Assembly: GCF_000227135.1 (NCBI RefSeq)
Contig: NC_018242.1
Coordinates: forward strand, 503,629-560,916
DNA: 57,288 bases
Reading direction: 5' to 3'
Origin: Leishmania donovani
Lineage: Eukaryota; Euglenozoa; Kinetoplastea; Trypanosomatida; Trypanosomatidae
The position numbers and the translations under genes are program-made. A model generated the notes under the pieces. The model did not search any database. It was not told where the DNA came from and was given only the letters and a program-made list of their open reading frames with translations. Below are positions 18,670 through 28,511 of the stretch, one piece after another. Positions within the stretch are counted from its first letter, which is position 1. Every line of letters begins with the position of its first letter.

Positions 18670-21600
18670 TTACATCAAAACATGTGGCAGCAGACGACCG
18701 AGTTGCGCGCCGGCAAACTGCGCCACCCGCGTCGATAGGCTCACCTTGACGTTGCTCTTTCTGCTCATCGGCTTCTTATTTTTGAATACTGAGCGTGAAC
18801 CGACCAGCCGCTTCCCCACAGTGCGCGCGGCGCTATCCGACGGCCTAGCGCCACCGACGGACTCCCCAGGGCGGCGCTTGCTCGGCGGCGGCTTCTCGTA
18901 CTGGCAGGCGTGCACGCGATACGCCGTCGCGCCCTTCGCAGATGCCTCCAGCATCAGCAGCGGCTGCCGAAGCGCCGGCAGCTCTACCCCGCCCGTGATG
19001 CTAGACGAGCGCTGCTCCTTCTGAATCGAGTTGATGAGCACGCGCTCGTACTCCTGAAAGGTCTTGTCGAACTTGTCAAGCTCCGTCAACCACATCTTCA
19101 CCGGCGTCGTCCTCTTCAGTTCCTCAATCTGCGCCTGCGTCTTGGCTATGTCTGCCTGGAGTTTCTCGGTGCTCGTGCGGGTGAAGAAGGTGATAGGCTT
19201 CTTCAAGATGTAGTCGAAGCTCTCGTCCACGCGCACGAGGCCGAGCTTCACGCATGTCTTGTGGAGCGTGTCGTCTGTCGCATTCAGGAAGTCAATCTGA
19301 CCCTGCCGGAAGTGCTCGACGAACTTGCGCGTCGACTGCAGCCGGGCGAGATCCATCTCCATGAGCCCAATCTTGCGGGTGCGGCGGCGCTTGTACAAGT
19401 CAAGGCGACGGTCGTAGTGCCACTGCAGCACCGGCGAGAGGTCTGAGTCGATCGGGCTAAGCGTGCCGGTTGGCGAAAAGACGGTGCCGTTGATGTAGAT
19501 ACGCTGCGCCAGTGCTAGGTCTGTCTCGCACTCCGCCCATGTCGTCAGCGAGCCGTCGCGCACGATGAGGTCGATGTCGATGTGGTTGGCGCCAGAGTAG
19601 TCGGCGATGCGTTGCACAACATCCGCGCTGGCGAGGGACGAGATGTGCAGGCGGAACGCTTCGATGCTCGTCATCCACGGAATTTCCGAAATGTGGAAGC
19701 GACCGTTTGGGTGCGCTGTGTACTTGCCCACCGCGATGAACTCGTTGTCGGGGCCGCGCCGCACTGTGCCCTGGAAGCCCACCGCCCACGGCACAAGGTT
19801 GCGCACCACCTGCTTGGCCGACTCGCCGTTGATCATGGCCCGCACCGCTGCCGAGACGTCGAGCGGATGGAATGACGGGATCGTCGTGGCGAAGCCGAAG
19901 CCGATGCCGACGGCACCGTTGCACAGCAGCATCGGCAGGATGGGAACGTAGTGGTGCGGCTCCACGAAAGTGCCCTCCTCGTCCATGTAGTCCAGTAATG
20001 GGTCATCCTCCTCGGGGAACAGCAGGCGGGCAAAACGGCTGAGCTTCGTGAAAATGTAGCGCGGGGCGGCGTGGTCGTTACCGAGCTGCTGTCGAGAGCC
20101 GAACTGACCCTCTGGCACGAGCAGGTTGATGTTGTTGCCGCCGGTGAAGTTCTGCGCCATCTTCACGATGGTCTCCTGCAGCGAGGCCTCGCCGTGGTGA
20201 AACGCCGACGCCTCTGAGATGTAGCCCGACAGCTGCGCCACCTTCGACGCCTCGGAGTTGTGGCGCCGCAGCATTGCCCACAAAATCTTGCGCTGCGACG
20301 GCTTCAGCCCGTCGACGCAATGCGGGATGGCGCGGGCGTTGCCGACGAGCGCGAAGTGCACCATCTCCTTGTGCACAAACTCCGGAATGGTCAGTGTCTT
20401 CTTGCTGCGATCGATATCGATCTCGCCCTGGAAAGCATTAGCCTTCGTCATCCACTCCTTGCGCCACTCCACCTCGGCCGCGTCGAAGACGCTATCGAGC
20501 AGCTGGTGGTCCCTCGCGTCGACGGTGAGCTGCATGATGTTCTTCTCCATGTCAGCAAAGTACTCTTTTCCCTCCGCCGTGGTGGACGTGCCGAGACCTT
20601 TGTAGTACTTGGCCGTGTAGCGCGCACTCGGGTGGGCCCGCTGCCAGCGGTGGAAGTCGCGGAAGCTGTGGAAGGCGATCACCTCCTTGGACTTGCCGCT
20701 CACCTTGATCTTCACAATGGGTGTCGAGAAGAGGGAGATGTAGCCCGGGTTGTTCTGCAGGAGCTTCGGCCACAGCGACTCGAAGGCGTTGATGACGAGG
20801 CCTTTAATGTGCGAACCATCCGCGTCTTGATCCGTCATGACGAGAAGCCGCTGATAGCGCAGCTCAGCCGGCGATCGGTACTCCTTACCCAGCTCCAGTC
20901 CGAGCGAGAGGAAGAGGTCTTGCAGTTCCTTGCACGTCTTGAGCCGCTTCAGGTTCTTGTTGCGCACGTTCAGCAGCTTGCCGCGCAGTGGGAAGACACC
21001 GCAGTACTTCTTCTGCTCGCTGGAGAGCGAGTTGAGGGCGAGCGCCTTCGCCGAGTCACCCTCTGTAATGATGAGCGTGCGGATGTTCCTGCCGTCGGGC
21101 CGCGACGAGGTGGCGTCGACGAGCTTTGTGATGGCGGATATGAGGGTCTTGCTGCTCAGCCGCCGGCCCGCGCCGATCTCCTTGTTCAGCTCATTCGCGA
21201 GCTGGTCGTCCATGCTGTTCACGTGCGCCTCCAGAAACGGCATCCGCTCAAGGTATTTCTCCAACGTGTTCTTTGGCACGCGCGGCATCGTCACTGTCGA
21301 CACGAGCCGCGCCTTACTCTGCGAGTCGAACTTCGGTTGCGTCTGAATGAGGAAGACGAGCACGGTGAAGTGACGCTGCACCCGGTTCGTGTCCACCACC
21401 TTGCCGTTCTTCTTGAAATTCTTGCTCAGCGAGTCGAGGCAGGAGTCTAGGATGTCCATGGCGGCGTTGCAGTGCGTGCCGCCATTGTACGTGACGACGC
21501 CATTCACGACGCCGACGATGCGCTTCGGGCTCTGCGTCAGCTGCGGCACATACGCGACGCTGCCGTTAGGGCTGGTGTACACAAACGGCTCGGGCGGCAT

Positions 21601-22380
21601 CGACCCGTCCAGGCCGGGTAGCGAGTAGAGCCGCGCGTAGTCGGTAAATGTACGGAAGCCGAAGGGCACGTTGTTCAGCCGCACCTCGATCTTGGAGAAC
21701 ATCGCGGCCAGGTCCATGATGCGCTTGTGCAGCACCCGCTTCATGTCGAGCGAGATGGACGCGTTTGGGAAGCCGAAGTGCGCATAGTCTGGCATGAACT
21801 TCACACGCGTCACGTTCTTCTCCTTCGGATCGACCCGATTCACGCGCGGAGCCGTCGCCATCCGCATGTGGTCCGTCCAGCTCATGTGGAACTCTCGGCC
21901 GTCAGTGCGGCAGACGACGGAGAACTTTGTGGAAAGAATGTTCGTCAGCTTGGCGCCGTAGCCGTGCCGACCCGCTGTCGTCGACGTCGAGTCGTTGTTG
22001 TAGTTCGAGCTGGTCAGCAGGTGGCCAAAAACCATCTCCGGGATGTACATCTTGTGCTCCCTGCTACGCACAATGGGGAGGCCAGCCCCGTCGTTCTCGA
22101 CCGTGATCTCGCCCGTGTCGGAGATGTGGATGCTGATGTACGTCTGCCGCACCGATCCTTTACTGTTGTTGATGTTGTCCGCCGCGTTGAGCAGTATTTC
22201 GTCCACGATCTTCAAGAGACCTTGGTTCACCCGCATCGTCTCCCACACCATCCTGCCCTTCTCCGGATCGAAAATGTACATGGGCGTGGGCTGGGTCTCG
22301 ATGCTGCCCACGTACATCTCCGGTCGAAGGAGGACATGGTCGATCGGGGTGAGCTTCTTATACTTGGAAGCGTCTGTCAT
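18670..22380 (-). CDS. TOP2: DNA topoisomerase II, kinetoplast-associated type
   Basis: This is a 1236-residue eukaryotic-type topoisomerase II, the length known for Leishmania and Crithidia kinetoplast enzymes and shorter than most nuclear enzymes. It passes one DNA duplex through another using ATP, and in kinetoplastids it decatenates and reattaches kDNA minicircles. All catalytic parts are intact. The GHKL ATPase has NAADNINNS (65-73), NDGAG (96-100) and GRHGYGAK (137-144). The TOPRIM domain has EGDSAKAL from residue 440 and DQDADGSHIKG from 517. The DNA-cleaving tyrosine is Y775 in PRYIFTKL, the position I recall for the Leishmania enzyme. A coiled region follows, then a short basic C-terminus with KKRRPGE-like and KNKKPMSRKSN stretches that may aid nuclear or kinetoplast import. 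The start MTDASKYKKLTPIDHVLLRP matches the family start. Regulation is probably cell-cycle linked through upstream CATAGA elements, listed separately. Confidence 0.96.
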   Translation of the reverse strand: MTDASKYKKLTPIDHVLLRPEMYVGSIETQPTPMYIFDPEKGRMVWETMRVNQGLLKIVDEILLNAADNINNSKGSVRQTYISIHISDTGEITVENDGAGLPIVRSREHKMYIPEMVFGHLLTSSNYNNDSTSTTAGRHGYGAKLTNILSTKFSVVCRTDGREFHMSWTDHMRMATAPRVNRVDPKEKNVTRVKFMPDYAHFGFPNASISLDMKRVLHKRIMDLAAMFSKIEVRLNNVPFGFRTFTDYARLYSLPGLDGSMPPEPFVYTSPNGSVAYVPQLTQSPKRIVGVVNGVVTYNGGTHCNAAMDILDSCLDSLSKNFKKNGKVVDTNRVQRHFTVLVFLIQTQPKFDSQSKARLVSTVTMPRVPKNTLEKYLERMPFLEAHVNSMDDQLANELNKEIGAGRRLSSKTLISAITKLVDATSSRPDGRNIRTLIITEGDSAKALALNSLSSEQKKYCGVFPLRGKLLNVRNKNLKRLKTCKELQDLFLSLGLELGKEYRSPAELRYQRLLVMTDQDADGSHIKGLVINAFESLWPKLLQNNPGYISLFSTPIVKIKVSGKSKEVIAFHSFRDFHRWQRAHPSARYTAKYYKGLGTSTTAEGKEYFADMEKNIMQLTVDARDHQLLDSVFDAAEVEWRKEWMTKANAFQGEIDIDRSKKTLTIPEFVHKEMVHFALVGNARAIPHCVDGLKPSQRKILWAMLRRHNSEASKVAQLSGYISEASAFHHGEASLQETIVKMAQNFTGGNNINLLVPEGQFGSRQQLGNDHAAPRYIFTKLSRFARLLFPEEDDPLLDYMDEEGTFVEPHHYVPILPMLLCNGAVGIGFGFATTIPSFHPLDVSAAVRAMINGESAKQVVRNLVPWAVGFQGTVRRGPDNEFIAVGKYTAHPNGRFHISEIPWMTSIEAFRLHISSLASADVVQRIADYSGANHIDIDLIVRDGSLTTWAECETDLALAQRIYINGTVFSPTGTLSPIDSDLSPVLQWHYDRRLDLYKRRRTRKIGLMEMDLARLQSTRKFVEHFRQGQIDFLNATDDTLHKTCVKLGLVRVDESFDYILKKPITFFTRTSTEKLQADIAKTQAQIEELKRTTPVKMWLTELDKFDKTFQEYERVLINSIQKEQRSSSITGGVELPALRQPLLMLEASAKGATAYRVHACQYEKPPPSKRRPGESVGGARPSDSAARTVGKRLVGSRSVFKNKKPMSRKSNVKVSLSTRVAQFAGAQLGRLLPHVLM

Positions 22381-22391
22381 CCTCTACCGCT

Positions 22392-22406
22392 TATATATAT
22401 ATATAT
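22392..22406. repeat. (TA)n tract just upstream of the TOP2 ATG
   Basis: Fifteen bases of alternating T and A, inside the transcribed leader and 12 nt before the start codon. In RNA this is a self-complementary AU stretch. Confidence 0.9.
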
Positions 22407-22426
22407 GTGTGGGGGGTGGGTGGGTG

Positions 22427-22451
22427 CTGGGGAGGAGGGAGGGAACGAGCC
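22427..22451 (-). promoter_or_regulatory. Proximal candidate spliced-leader acceptor of TOP2
   Basis: On the coding strand a C/T run (22451 to 22429) ends with AG at 22428-22427, 47 nt before the ATG. Use of this site would give a short leader lacking the CATAGA elements. The distal site at 23154 has a longer pyrimidine tract. Confidence 0.4.
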
Positions 22452-22618
22452 CGTGCACGATCTTGTCTGTCTCTGCCTTTCTGTGCTCCGGTGGGTGCGG
22501 GCGGCTCTGTCCAAGCCCGGTATCTGCTTCTGGGAACAGGAGACACAGACGCAGGCTCAACACACCCAACACATTTATATAGATAGAGACTTGCAAATAA
22601 AGAGTCGTGTCGTTAAAG

Positions 22619-23024
22619 CTTCTATGATGATGCAGATAGTCAACACACGCCTGCTCCCTTCTCTCTTTCTCTCTGAATTTGACGGTTTCGGCCAGCCTCC
22701 TCGGCGCTCTCTCTCTCTCGCTCTCTCTCTCGCCGTGTCTGTCTGCGAGTGCGTCACAGGCTGCTCGGCCAATGCGGTGGCGTGCACAACGCGCACACGA
22801 GCAGATCTGTTTCACAGACCCTCGAAACGCACGCGCCACGGGTGGGGCGCGAGGGAAGTGGCTGGAGGCTGCGCTGAGCAGCGTCTATGCAACGCCTGTA
22901 TGCTTTCAATAACGTCTATGTGTGTATGGGTGGCAGCGAAAAGGGACTGGGGGAGGGCCGCCTTTACGCCAATGGTGCCTCGCTGCCGTGTAACGCTTTT
23001 GCGTTGTCCGCGTCGTCGTCTATG
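22619..23024 (-). promoter_or_regulatory. Cluster of four CATAGA (S-phase cycling type) elements upstream of TOP2
   Basis: On the TOP2 sense strand CATAGA occurs at 22626-22621, 22889-22884, 22920-22915 and 23024-23019. The first is a full CATAGAAG (22626-22619); the other three are all CATAGACG. The octamer (C/A)AUAGAA(G/A) is the established element in Crithidia fasciculata TOP2, RPA1, KAP3 and DHFR-TS mRNAs; it makes them accumulate before S phase through RNA-binding proteins. By eye I found only about six other CATAGA cores on this strand in the rest of the window, mostly isolated and some inside coding sequence, so the clustering is unlikely to be chance. Whether the elements are in the mature mRNA depends on which splice acceptor is used. 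Confidence 0.75.
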
Positions 23025-23153
23025 CGTGGCTGGCGAGTGCGCCACAACGCACGGGTGCGTGCGTAGAGGGGATAATGGCAGGGATTGGTGCAAGACGGAG
23101 AGAGAGGGAGTGCAAGGGGGAAGGCGTTTTTCATGCAAGGCGCATACGCACGG

Positions 23154-23208
23154 CTAGTGCGCGCGCAGGGGCGAGAGAGAGAGAGAGGAGGGAGGGGGGG
23201 GGGGGCGC
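23154..23208 (-). promoter_or_regulatory. Distal candidate polypyrimidine tract and spliced-leader acceptor of TOP2
   Basis: On the coding strand a run of C and CT repeats spans 23208 to 23163, and the first AG after it is at 23155-23154. This is the longest such tract between the USP and TOP2 genes. Splicing here would give a leader of about 770 nt that includes all four CATAGA cores and the TA repeat. Confidence 0.5.
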
Positions 23209-24269
23209 GGCGGGGGCGGTGTCTTCATGAGAAGGCATCGTTGCATGTTTTCTTAGTCGTCCTGTCAGCGGGTGCGCCCATGGTGGGGGGACGGGAAGGG
23301 AGGCGAGCGTCGCGCACCACTATGCGCTCTCTCGCATCAAGGGGACGCCCTCCGCTCTGCTCTTCACATGTGCTACGCACTCGCTGTTTCCATGCTTGCG
23401 TTCTTTTTGTTTTCCTTCACGATCCTAACAGCGGCGCTGCGCATCTGCGGGGACGATGCTGGGCGTGTGCGAGGGGCAGCGGTGGTGGTGAAGGAGGGAA
23501 GGGCTACCGATGCAAGTCGCGTGGGCAGAGGGAGGCAGAAAGAGGAAAGGTGCATTCAAACACAGGAGCCGTGCGTGAAACGCACGAGAATGAGAGCATC
23601 AACGCGAACACGACGAGGGTTCAGGAGAGCTAGAGCGCCCGCTCATCATTGGCAGCCAGTCCAGAGAGGAGGAGAGGAGCAGCAACGTAAAGTCGATCGG
23701 TGCAACGGACATCAGCTTCGCCGCCTAACCATGCGCGTCTGCCTGTGTGCCTACCGGAGGAGTGGAGGAAACGCATACACCGACGGCAAGATCGACGACG
23801 ACGACGACGACACACACACACACACACATACACACCCGAACAGAAATGAATAGCCCGTTGAGCGTCCCCTCGTCCTCACCCCTTTCCTCCACACGAGAAA
23901 CAGGGTTGCTTTTTCACTGAAGCAGGCGACACTGCTGATGGCCAACGCGAACAACACCACATCTAAGGCAGGAGAAGAGGAGGAGGGGTAGCACAGAAGG
24001 GGGAGAGAGCGAACCCACACAGACACACAAACGCACACGTGTGTGTGGTGCGTGTGCGCCTTCTCGCAACGCAGCACAGCAGCAGCGATAACGACGTGGG
24101 AGAGTGGCAGTAAAAGGACAGCACAGGTGAAGCAAAGGTGAGGGATGCAAGAGGACGCATACGCACCCAAGACACGGCGGAGGGGAGCACAGGAACACAC
24201 CACCCCTCGCCTACGCCGATGGACAGGGTGCGGTGGGGGGAGGTGGGAGTGGGAGGAGGGGTTGGGGCA

Positions 24270-27200
24270 CTACTTATTAGAGATCTTCAGCTGCGGGCTG
24301 TGCTGGGCAACGTAGCGAGAACCTGGCTTCTCGCGCGGCTTGGCATGGTTCAGCATTAGGCTGGCGACGTACTGGGACGTGTTCTTGGTGTGCACCCAGA
24401 ACAGGTGCACGTGCTCCTCCCAGTTCTCGAAGTGGTATACTTGCCCCGCCACCATCATCACCCCAAAGCCCTCGGCGTTGTTCAGCGCATCCTTGGGTAG
24501 ATAGGTCGTCTGCAGCATTATGTCGAGTGCCTCGCGCACCGTCGTGGTGCGGTCGATTGTGATGAGGAACGGCTGCCCGAAAGCGCTGCGCTGCTGCTGC
24601 AGTCCCAGTAACGTGCTGCGGTCGTGCGTCGAGTAGTTCATGTGGCAGCACGCGATCCGCTGCTCCGTGCCCTGGAGCGGCGCCGCCGCTTGAATATCCA
24701 CCTCGAACTTGCGCAGCGCCGACGCCTCCAGCGCGGACTCCTCGGCGCCGGTCTTGGACATGGCCACCTCGTGCATCGCCGCGATGACGTGCCTGGCTGA
24801 GTCCACGAAGCTCAGCGTGAAGTGCGGTGACTGAAGGGTGTCCTGCATGGTGCCCCACACGTCCGCCTCGCGCTGCCACGCCGGCACAGACTCGCAAATG
24901 CGCCGCACGAGGCCCTGACGGGTGATGCTGGCGAGGTCGACGCTGTAGGTTTCGCGGTGCAGTGCGTGGCCCGCGTGGTCCCGCAGCGTGGCGGTGACGA
25001 CGCCAACGTTCTGGTGCTGCTCGCGGGCTTCAGCCAGTCGCTCGTAGTACAACACTGAGGTCTTATTGTACGAGTCCAGGTAGAGCAGGTCGGCCACGGT
25101 AAGTCGGCTGCTGTACGGCGTCGGCGACACCTCTGGCGCCGGCTCACCAGTGCTGCAGCACTGGTACAACTGCAGACGATTCGGGTCGAAGGCGATGGTG
25201 CGACCGATGGCGGCGCACACGGCCTCGTAATTCCAGCTAAAGAGCATGCGACACGAGTGCTCCGTAGGCAGCGTCGCCACGGAAATCTCGTGTAGCGTGG
25301 AGAGCTGCACCGCCTCGTACGGGTTCAGCGTGGCGGCGATGCGAATCGGGTCGGCCTCCACCGCTGCGTTCGCCACAGCGGTGGCACTGCTGCCAGTGGT
25401 ATCCATGGCCAGCGTCGGCGTTGGACTCACACTGCTCGTGACGCCGCACGTCGTGGACGTGCTTGCTGTGACGATGCCGTCGCCAGTGCTGCCGGTGCTC
25501 GGTGTCTTCTTCTTCGCATCCGACGCCACGGACTCGGAGCTGTTGATCAGCGCTGTCGAGTCTCCCTGCTGCGGCACGCCAGTGGTGGAGGCGTCGGCGG
25601 CCCCCTCGGACTCCCCGCCAGGCACCGCCGAGTGCAGAGGCGAGGTTGTCGGCGCGACATCAGCGGCACCGCCTGTCGACGTTCGCGCCTTCTTCGCTGC
25701 AGAGGACGACGACGCCGCCGCCGCCGCCGCCACGGCGCAGCGCTGCCGCTCCAGTGTTGTCTGCCGGTACGCGTCGTCGTTTGCTCGGTGGCTACGCTCC
25801 ACCTCGATGATGTGTACGTCGAGGCTGTTGCGCGTGTCGCGGTAGTAGTTGAGGATAGATAGGTAGCGATAAGAGGCGGGGATCGCTCGCAGCTGCGCCA
25901 CCACTACGCAGCCGGACTTGAAGTCACCCAAGTCGAGGTGCTCGTTGAGCTCGACCGGCGTGTGATCGCCACGCTCGAGGAAGAAGCGGAACATCGACGG
26001 CGGTGGCGGCTGCGGCCTTGCTACTGGGGCGTCGGATGATGATGGCGCCGCGTCGTCCGATAGGCCGAGAAAGTCGCGGTACACGGCGCCGCAACAGTAC
26101 GTCTTGGCTGCCTTGTCGATGAGCCGACTGCCAACGTACTGGATAGTGTTGGCGGAGTAGTCGTAGTACTTGAAGAAGATGAGGGCGCGGTCATAGCCAA
26201 CGACGGGCAGCACCGGTAGCGCGACAGTCGATGCCGCAGGGGCCGGCTGCAGGAGGGGGTGCCCGAACGGGAGCTCGAGGTGCACGTTGCGCACGGCCAC
26301 CGTCCGCTTGTTTGGCATGTAGCATGTCAGCATCACCGACATCGTCCGCCGCGACTCGCTCAGCAACAGGGCAACAGTGTTGCAGCCGTCAGTGACGGCA
26401 GCCATCGCAACAGGAAGCGTTTCCTTGTCGGTCGTGACGACGTACTCGACTGTGGCGGCGTAGTCGGAGTGGTCGAGGGTGATGTGCAGTGCCTTCGCCT
26501 CTGTCGGGCTCGACATCTCCACCGTGTAGCAGCGGCCGGTGTCGTCCTGCTGGATGCTGCGGATCAGGCCGCACTCCTTCGTCACGCCGTGCAGCCCTGG
26601 CAAGGGCACCTTCGCCTGGTCGACGTAGAGGCACATCGTCAGCGCGGTGGTGTTCTCCTCCGGGGTGAGGAAATCCTTCAGGCACTCCTGCGGCTGCTGA
26701 GGAGCGACGCCCTTGTGCTCCATGTTTTCTGCGTATGTCGGAAGAGCGATGGACGGCCGCAGCGCCGATCCATCGCTGCACCGCCACAGGCGACAGTTGA
26801 AAGCCGTCACGCCCTGCCGTGCCATCTCCGGCTGCGCGGCCAGCGCCTCGTACACCGCCGCCAGCGTATCTGACTTGCGAACTGTTATGACGCAGTCGGC
26901 GAACCGGCGCCACTGCTGAATATCGCGGGAGAAGAGTTCGGTGCTGCATACGGAGTCGCAGTACTTGCTGAGGGCGGCATCAGTGATGCAGTACATCGTG
27001 ACGGACAACCGGGCCTCCTCGGCCTCGCGCAGCTGTCGCTCTTCTTCCTGGATGGCACGCCGCATCGCCTCCTTGACACGGTCGGATACGATGTCGGTCG
27101 GCGACGGCGCGAGAATCGCCGCCGCGTCGGCGCGGCGCACGTAGGAGAGGATGTACGCGTTCGCCCCTCCCATGAGCGACGCGTCGTGGCGGAAGCTGTC

Positions 27201-28511
27201 GACCGAGCCGGCGCCGCGGCCGTAGTTGGCGCGCACCGCCACGTCCTCCGGCACCTGACGCACGTTCTCGTCGTCGTACTCGAGCCAACGACAGAAGCGC
27301 TGCCCCACCGGGTCCCACTCCCGGATGTAGCAGTAGTAGTGGCCACTGCGGGCCGTGCCGCGGTGCACGATCACCCCTTGCAGGTCGTAGATGGCGGGCG
27401 AGTCGCTGCTGAAAGGAACAACCGCGGAGCCCAACTTGCTTCCAGCACCTACGCCACCGCTAGCTGCTGCGGCGTCCGGCTTCTCCAGGGAACGAAGGTC
27501 GAGGACGACAGGGAACTCCAGCGGCGTATTCACCTTCCGCATCTCCAATGTCGGAGAAGTCAAGTCCATGGCGAAGCGCTTCAGATGGAACCAGGTCACG
27601 GCAGGGAAGCGAGTGTAGCTGTAGCCCTTCTCGGCATCCATGTACACCACCGGCATCCCCTCCCGCTCCACACGGTACTTGTTCTCGCCGACGAGCTTAT
27701 CGCGCGCGGTGAGTGAGGTCAGACTGCCTAGCAGTGTGCTGTGCTGGCCAAGAGGGATGTGCACGTCATAGTAGGTGTCGGCGCGGCGCGAGACGTACGA
27801 CTTGTCTAGCGTCTCCACGAACTGCTCGCCACGCCCCTCGAACAGTTGGTTGATGGCGCCCTCCGTCACGGTGCCTTTCATCCGCTCCTCCAAGTTGTCG
27901 CGCAGCAGAGTCGCCATCTCCTGGATGTCGTGCTGCACGTACAGCTCCTTGCGGCCCCAGCCAAAGGCGTTGGTCAGCACAGTGGTGCGCGCCGGCGTGG
28001 TGCGCTCCTGCATCTGGAAGAAGGTCTCCTGCAGGGCCTTGTACACTGACGGCCCGTCGTCGCCTTCGACAGGGATGCGGTAGACGGCGGTGCGGAAGTA
28101 GCTGATGTGGAAGAGCAGCTGCAGCAGTGAGTTCAGGTAGCAGGTACAGCCCTCGTTGATGAGCCCCACTGCTGTTGGCACCGTTTCGGCCTCTTCGTCG
28201 TCGTCCGCGTCCACAGGGGATGGACCAGCGGCGTCATCGGCAGCGCTCCCAGCCTTGCCGACGCGGCTGCGGAGTGCACGACGACTCACATGAGCGTCGC
28301 CCTCGTCATCCGCAAAGGTGGTGCCGCTACTACTGCTGGAAGTAACAGCCAGGCGGTCGCTGCGCTGCGCGTGGACGTCCTCGCCGTGATCGTCGCTGCT
28401 GAGCTGCGAGCACAGCGACGACCCTCGGCAGGTGTCCATCGTCCTATTCCCCTCCGCGCCGTTCGAAGACCGGTCTTCCGCGTACGCATCACCCACATTG
28501 GTGGACTCCAT
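24270..28511 (-). CDS. Ubiquitin carboxyl-terminal hydrolase, USP7-like
   Basis: This is a 1413-residue deubiquitinase. The USP catalytic domain spans about residues 110-460. The Cys box GLINEGCTCYLNSLLQLLF has the catalytic cysteine at 124. The His box GTARSGHYYCYI has histidine 391, and WLEYDDENV supplies aspartate 413, so the triad is complete. The cysteine box and the compact domain are closest to USP7/HAUSP. The long C-terminal part (about 500-1413) would correspond to the ubiquitin-like repeats that regulate USP7, with a low-complexity Ser/Thr/Ala linker near 930-1050. I see no TRAF domain at the N-terminus: the first 100 residues are acidic and Ser-rich, and the usual TRAF sequence is absent. 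The enzyme is expected to remove ubiquitin from nuclear or cytosolic targets. The start at 28511 is the only in-frame ATG before the domain that fits. Confidence 0.92.
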   Translation of the reverse strand: MESTNVGDAYAEDRSSNGAEGNRTMDTCRGSSLCSQLSSDDHGEDVHAQRSDRLAVTSSSSSGTTFADDEGDAHVSRRALRSRVGKAGSAADDAAGPSPVDADDDEEAETVPTAVGLINEGCTCYLNSLLQLLFHISYFRTAVYRIPVEGDDGPSVYKALQETFFQMQERTTPARTTVLTNAFGWGRKELYVQHDIQEMATLLRDNLEERMKGTVTEGAINQLFEGRGEQFVETLDKSYVSRRADTYYDVHIPLGQHSTLLGSLTSLTARDKLVGENKYRVEREGMPVVYMDAEKGYSYTRFPAVTWFHLKRFAMDLTSPTLEMRKVNTPLEFPVVLDLRSLEKPDAAAASGGVGAGSKLGSAVVPFSSDSPAIYDLQGVIVHRGTARSGHYYCYIREWDPVGQRFCRWLEYDDENVRQVPEDVAVRANYGRGAGSVDSFRHDASLMGGANAYILSYVRRADAAAILAPSPTDIVSDRVKEAMRRAIQEEERQLREAEEARLSVTMYCITDAALSKYCDSVCSTELFSRDIQQWRRFADCVITVRKSDTLAAVYEALAAQPEMARQGVTAFNCRLWRCSDGSALRPSIALPTYAENMEHKGVAPQQPQECLKDFLTPEENTTALTMCLYVDQAKVPLPGLHGVTKECGLIRSIQQDDTGRCYTVEMSSPTEAKALHITLDHSDYAATVEYVVTTDKETLPVAMAAVTDGCNTVALLLSESRRTMSVMLTCYMPNKRTVAVRNVHLELPFGHPLLQPAPAASTVALPVLPVVGYDRALIFFKYYDYSANTIQYVGSRLIDKAAKTYCCGAVYRDFLGLSDDAAPSSSDAPVARPQPPPPSMFRFFLERGDHTPVELNEHLDLGDFKSGCVVVAQLRAIPASYRYLSILNYYRDTRNSLDVHIIEVERSHRANDDAYRQTTLERQRCAVAAAAAASSSSAAKKARTSTGGAADVAPTTSPLHSAVPGGESEGAADASTTGVPQQGDSTALINSSESVASDAKKKTPSTGSTGDGIVTASTSTTCGVTSSVSPTPTLAMDTTGSSATAVANAAVEADPIRIAATLNPYEAVQLSTLHEISVATLPTEHSCRMLFSWNYEAVCAAIGRTIAFDPNRLQLYQCCSTGEPAPEVSPTPYSSRLTVADLLYLDSYNKTSVLYYERLAEAREQHQNVGVVTATLRDHAGHALHRETYSVDLASITRQGLVRRICESVPAWQREADVWGTMQDTLQSPHFTLSFVDSARHVIAAMHEVAMSKTGAEESALEASALRKFEVDIQAAAPLQGTEQRIACCHMNYSTHDRSTLLGLQQQRSAFGQPFLITIDRTTTVREALDIMLQTTYLPKDALNNAEGFGVMMVAGQVYHFENWEEHVHLFWVHTKNTSQYVASLMLNHAKPREKPGSRYVAQHSPQLKISNK

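Larger units (their letters stand above)
22381..24269. other. Spacer with the TOP2 5' UTR region and USP 3' flank
   Basis: This holds the regulatory elements described separately (TA repeat, four CATAGA cores, two candidate splice acceptors). Further right it holds purine-rich blocks (about 23500-23545 and 23655-23690) and a CA array (about 23810-23836). No gene seen. Confidence 0.65.

Noticed and set aside
20260..21450. 396-codon plus-strand frame opposite TOP2
   Set aside because: Antisense of an intact TOP2; long antisense frames are expected in GC-rich Leishmania coding DNA.
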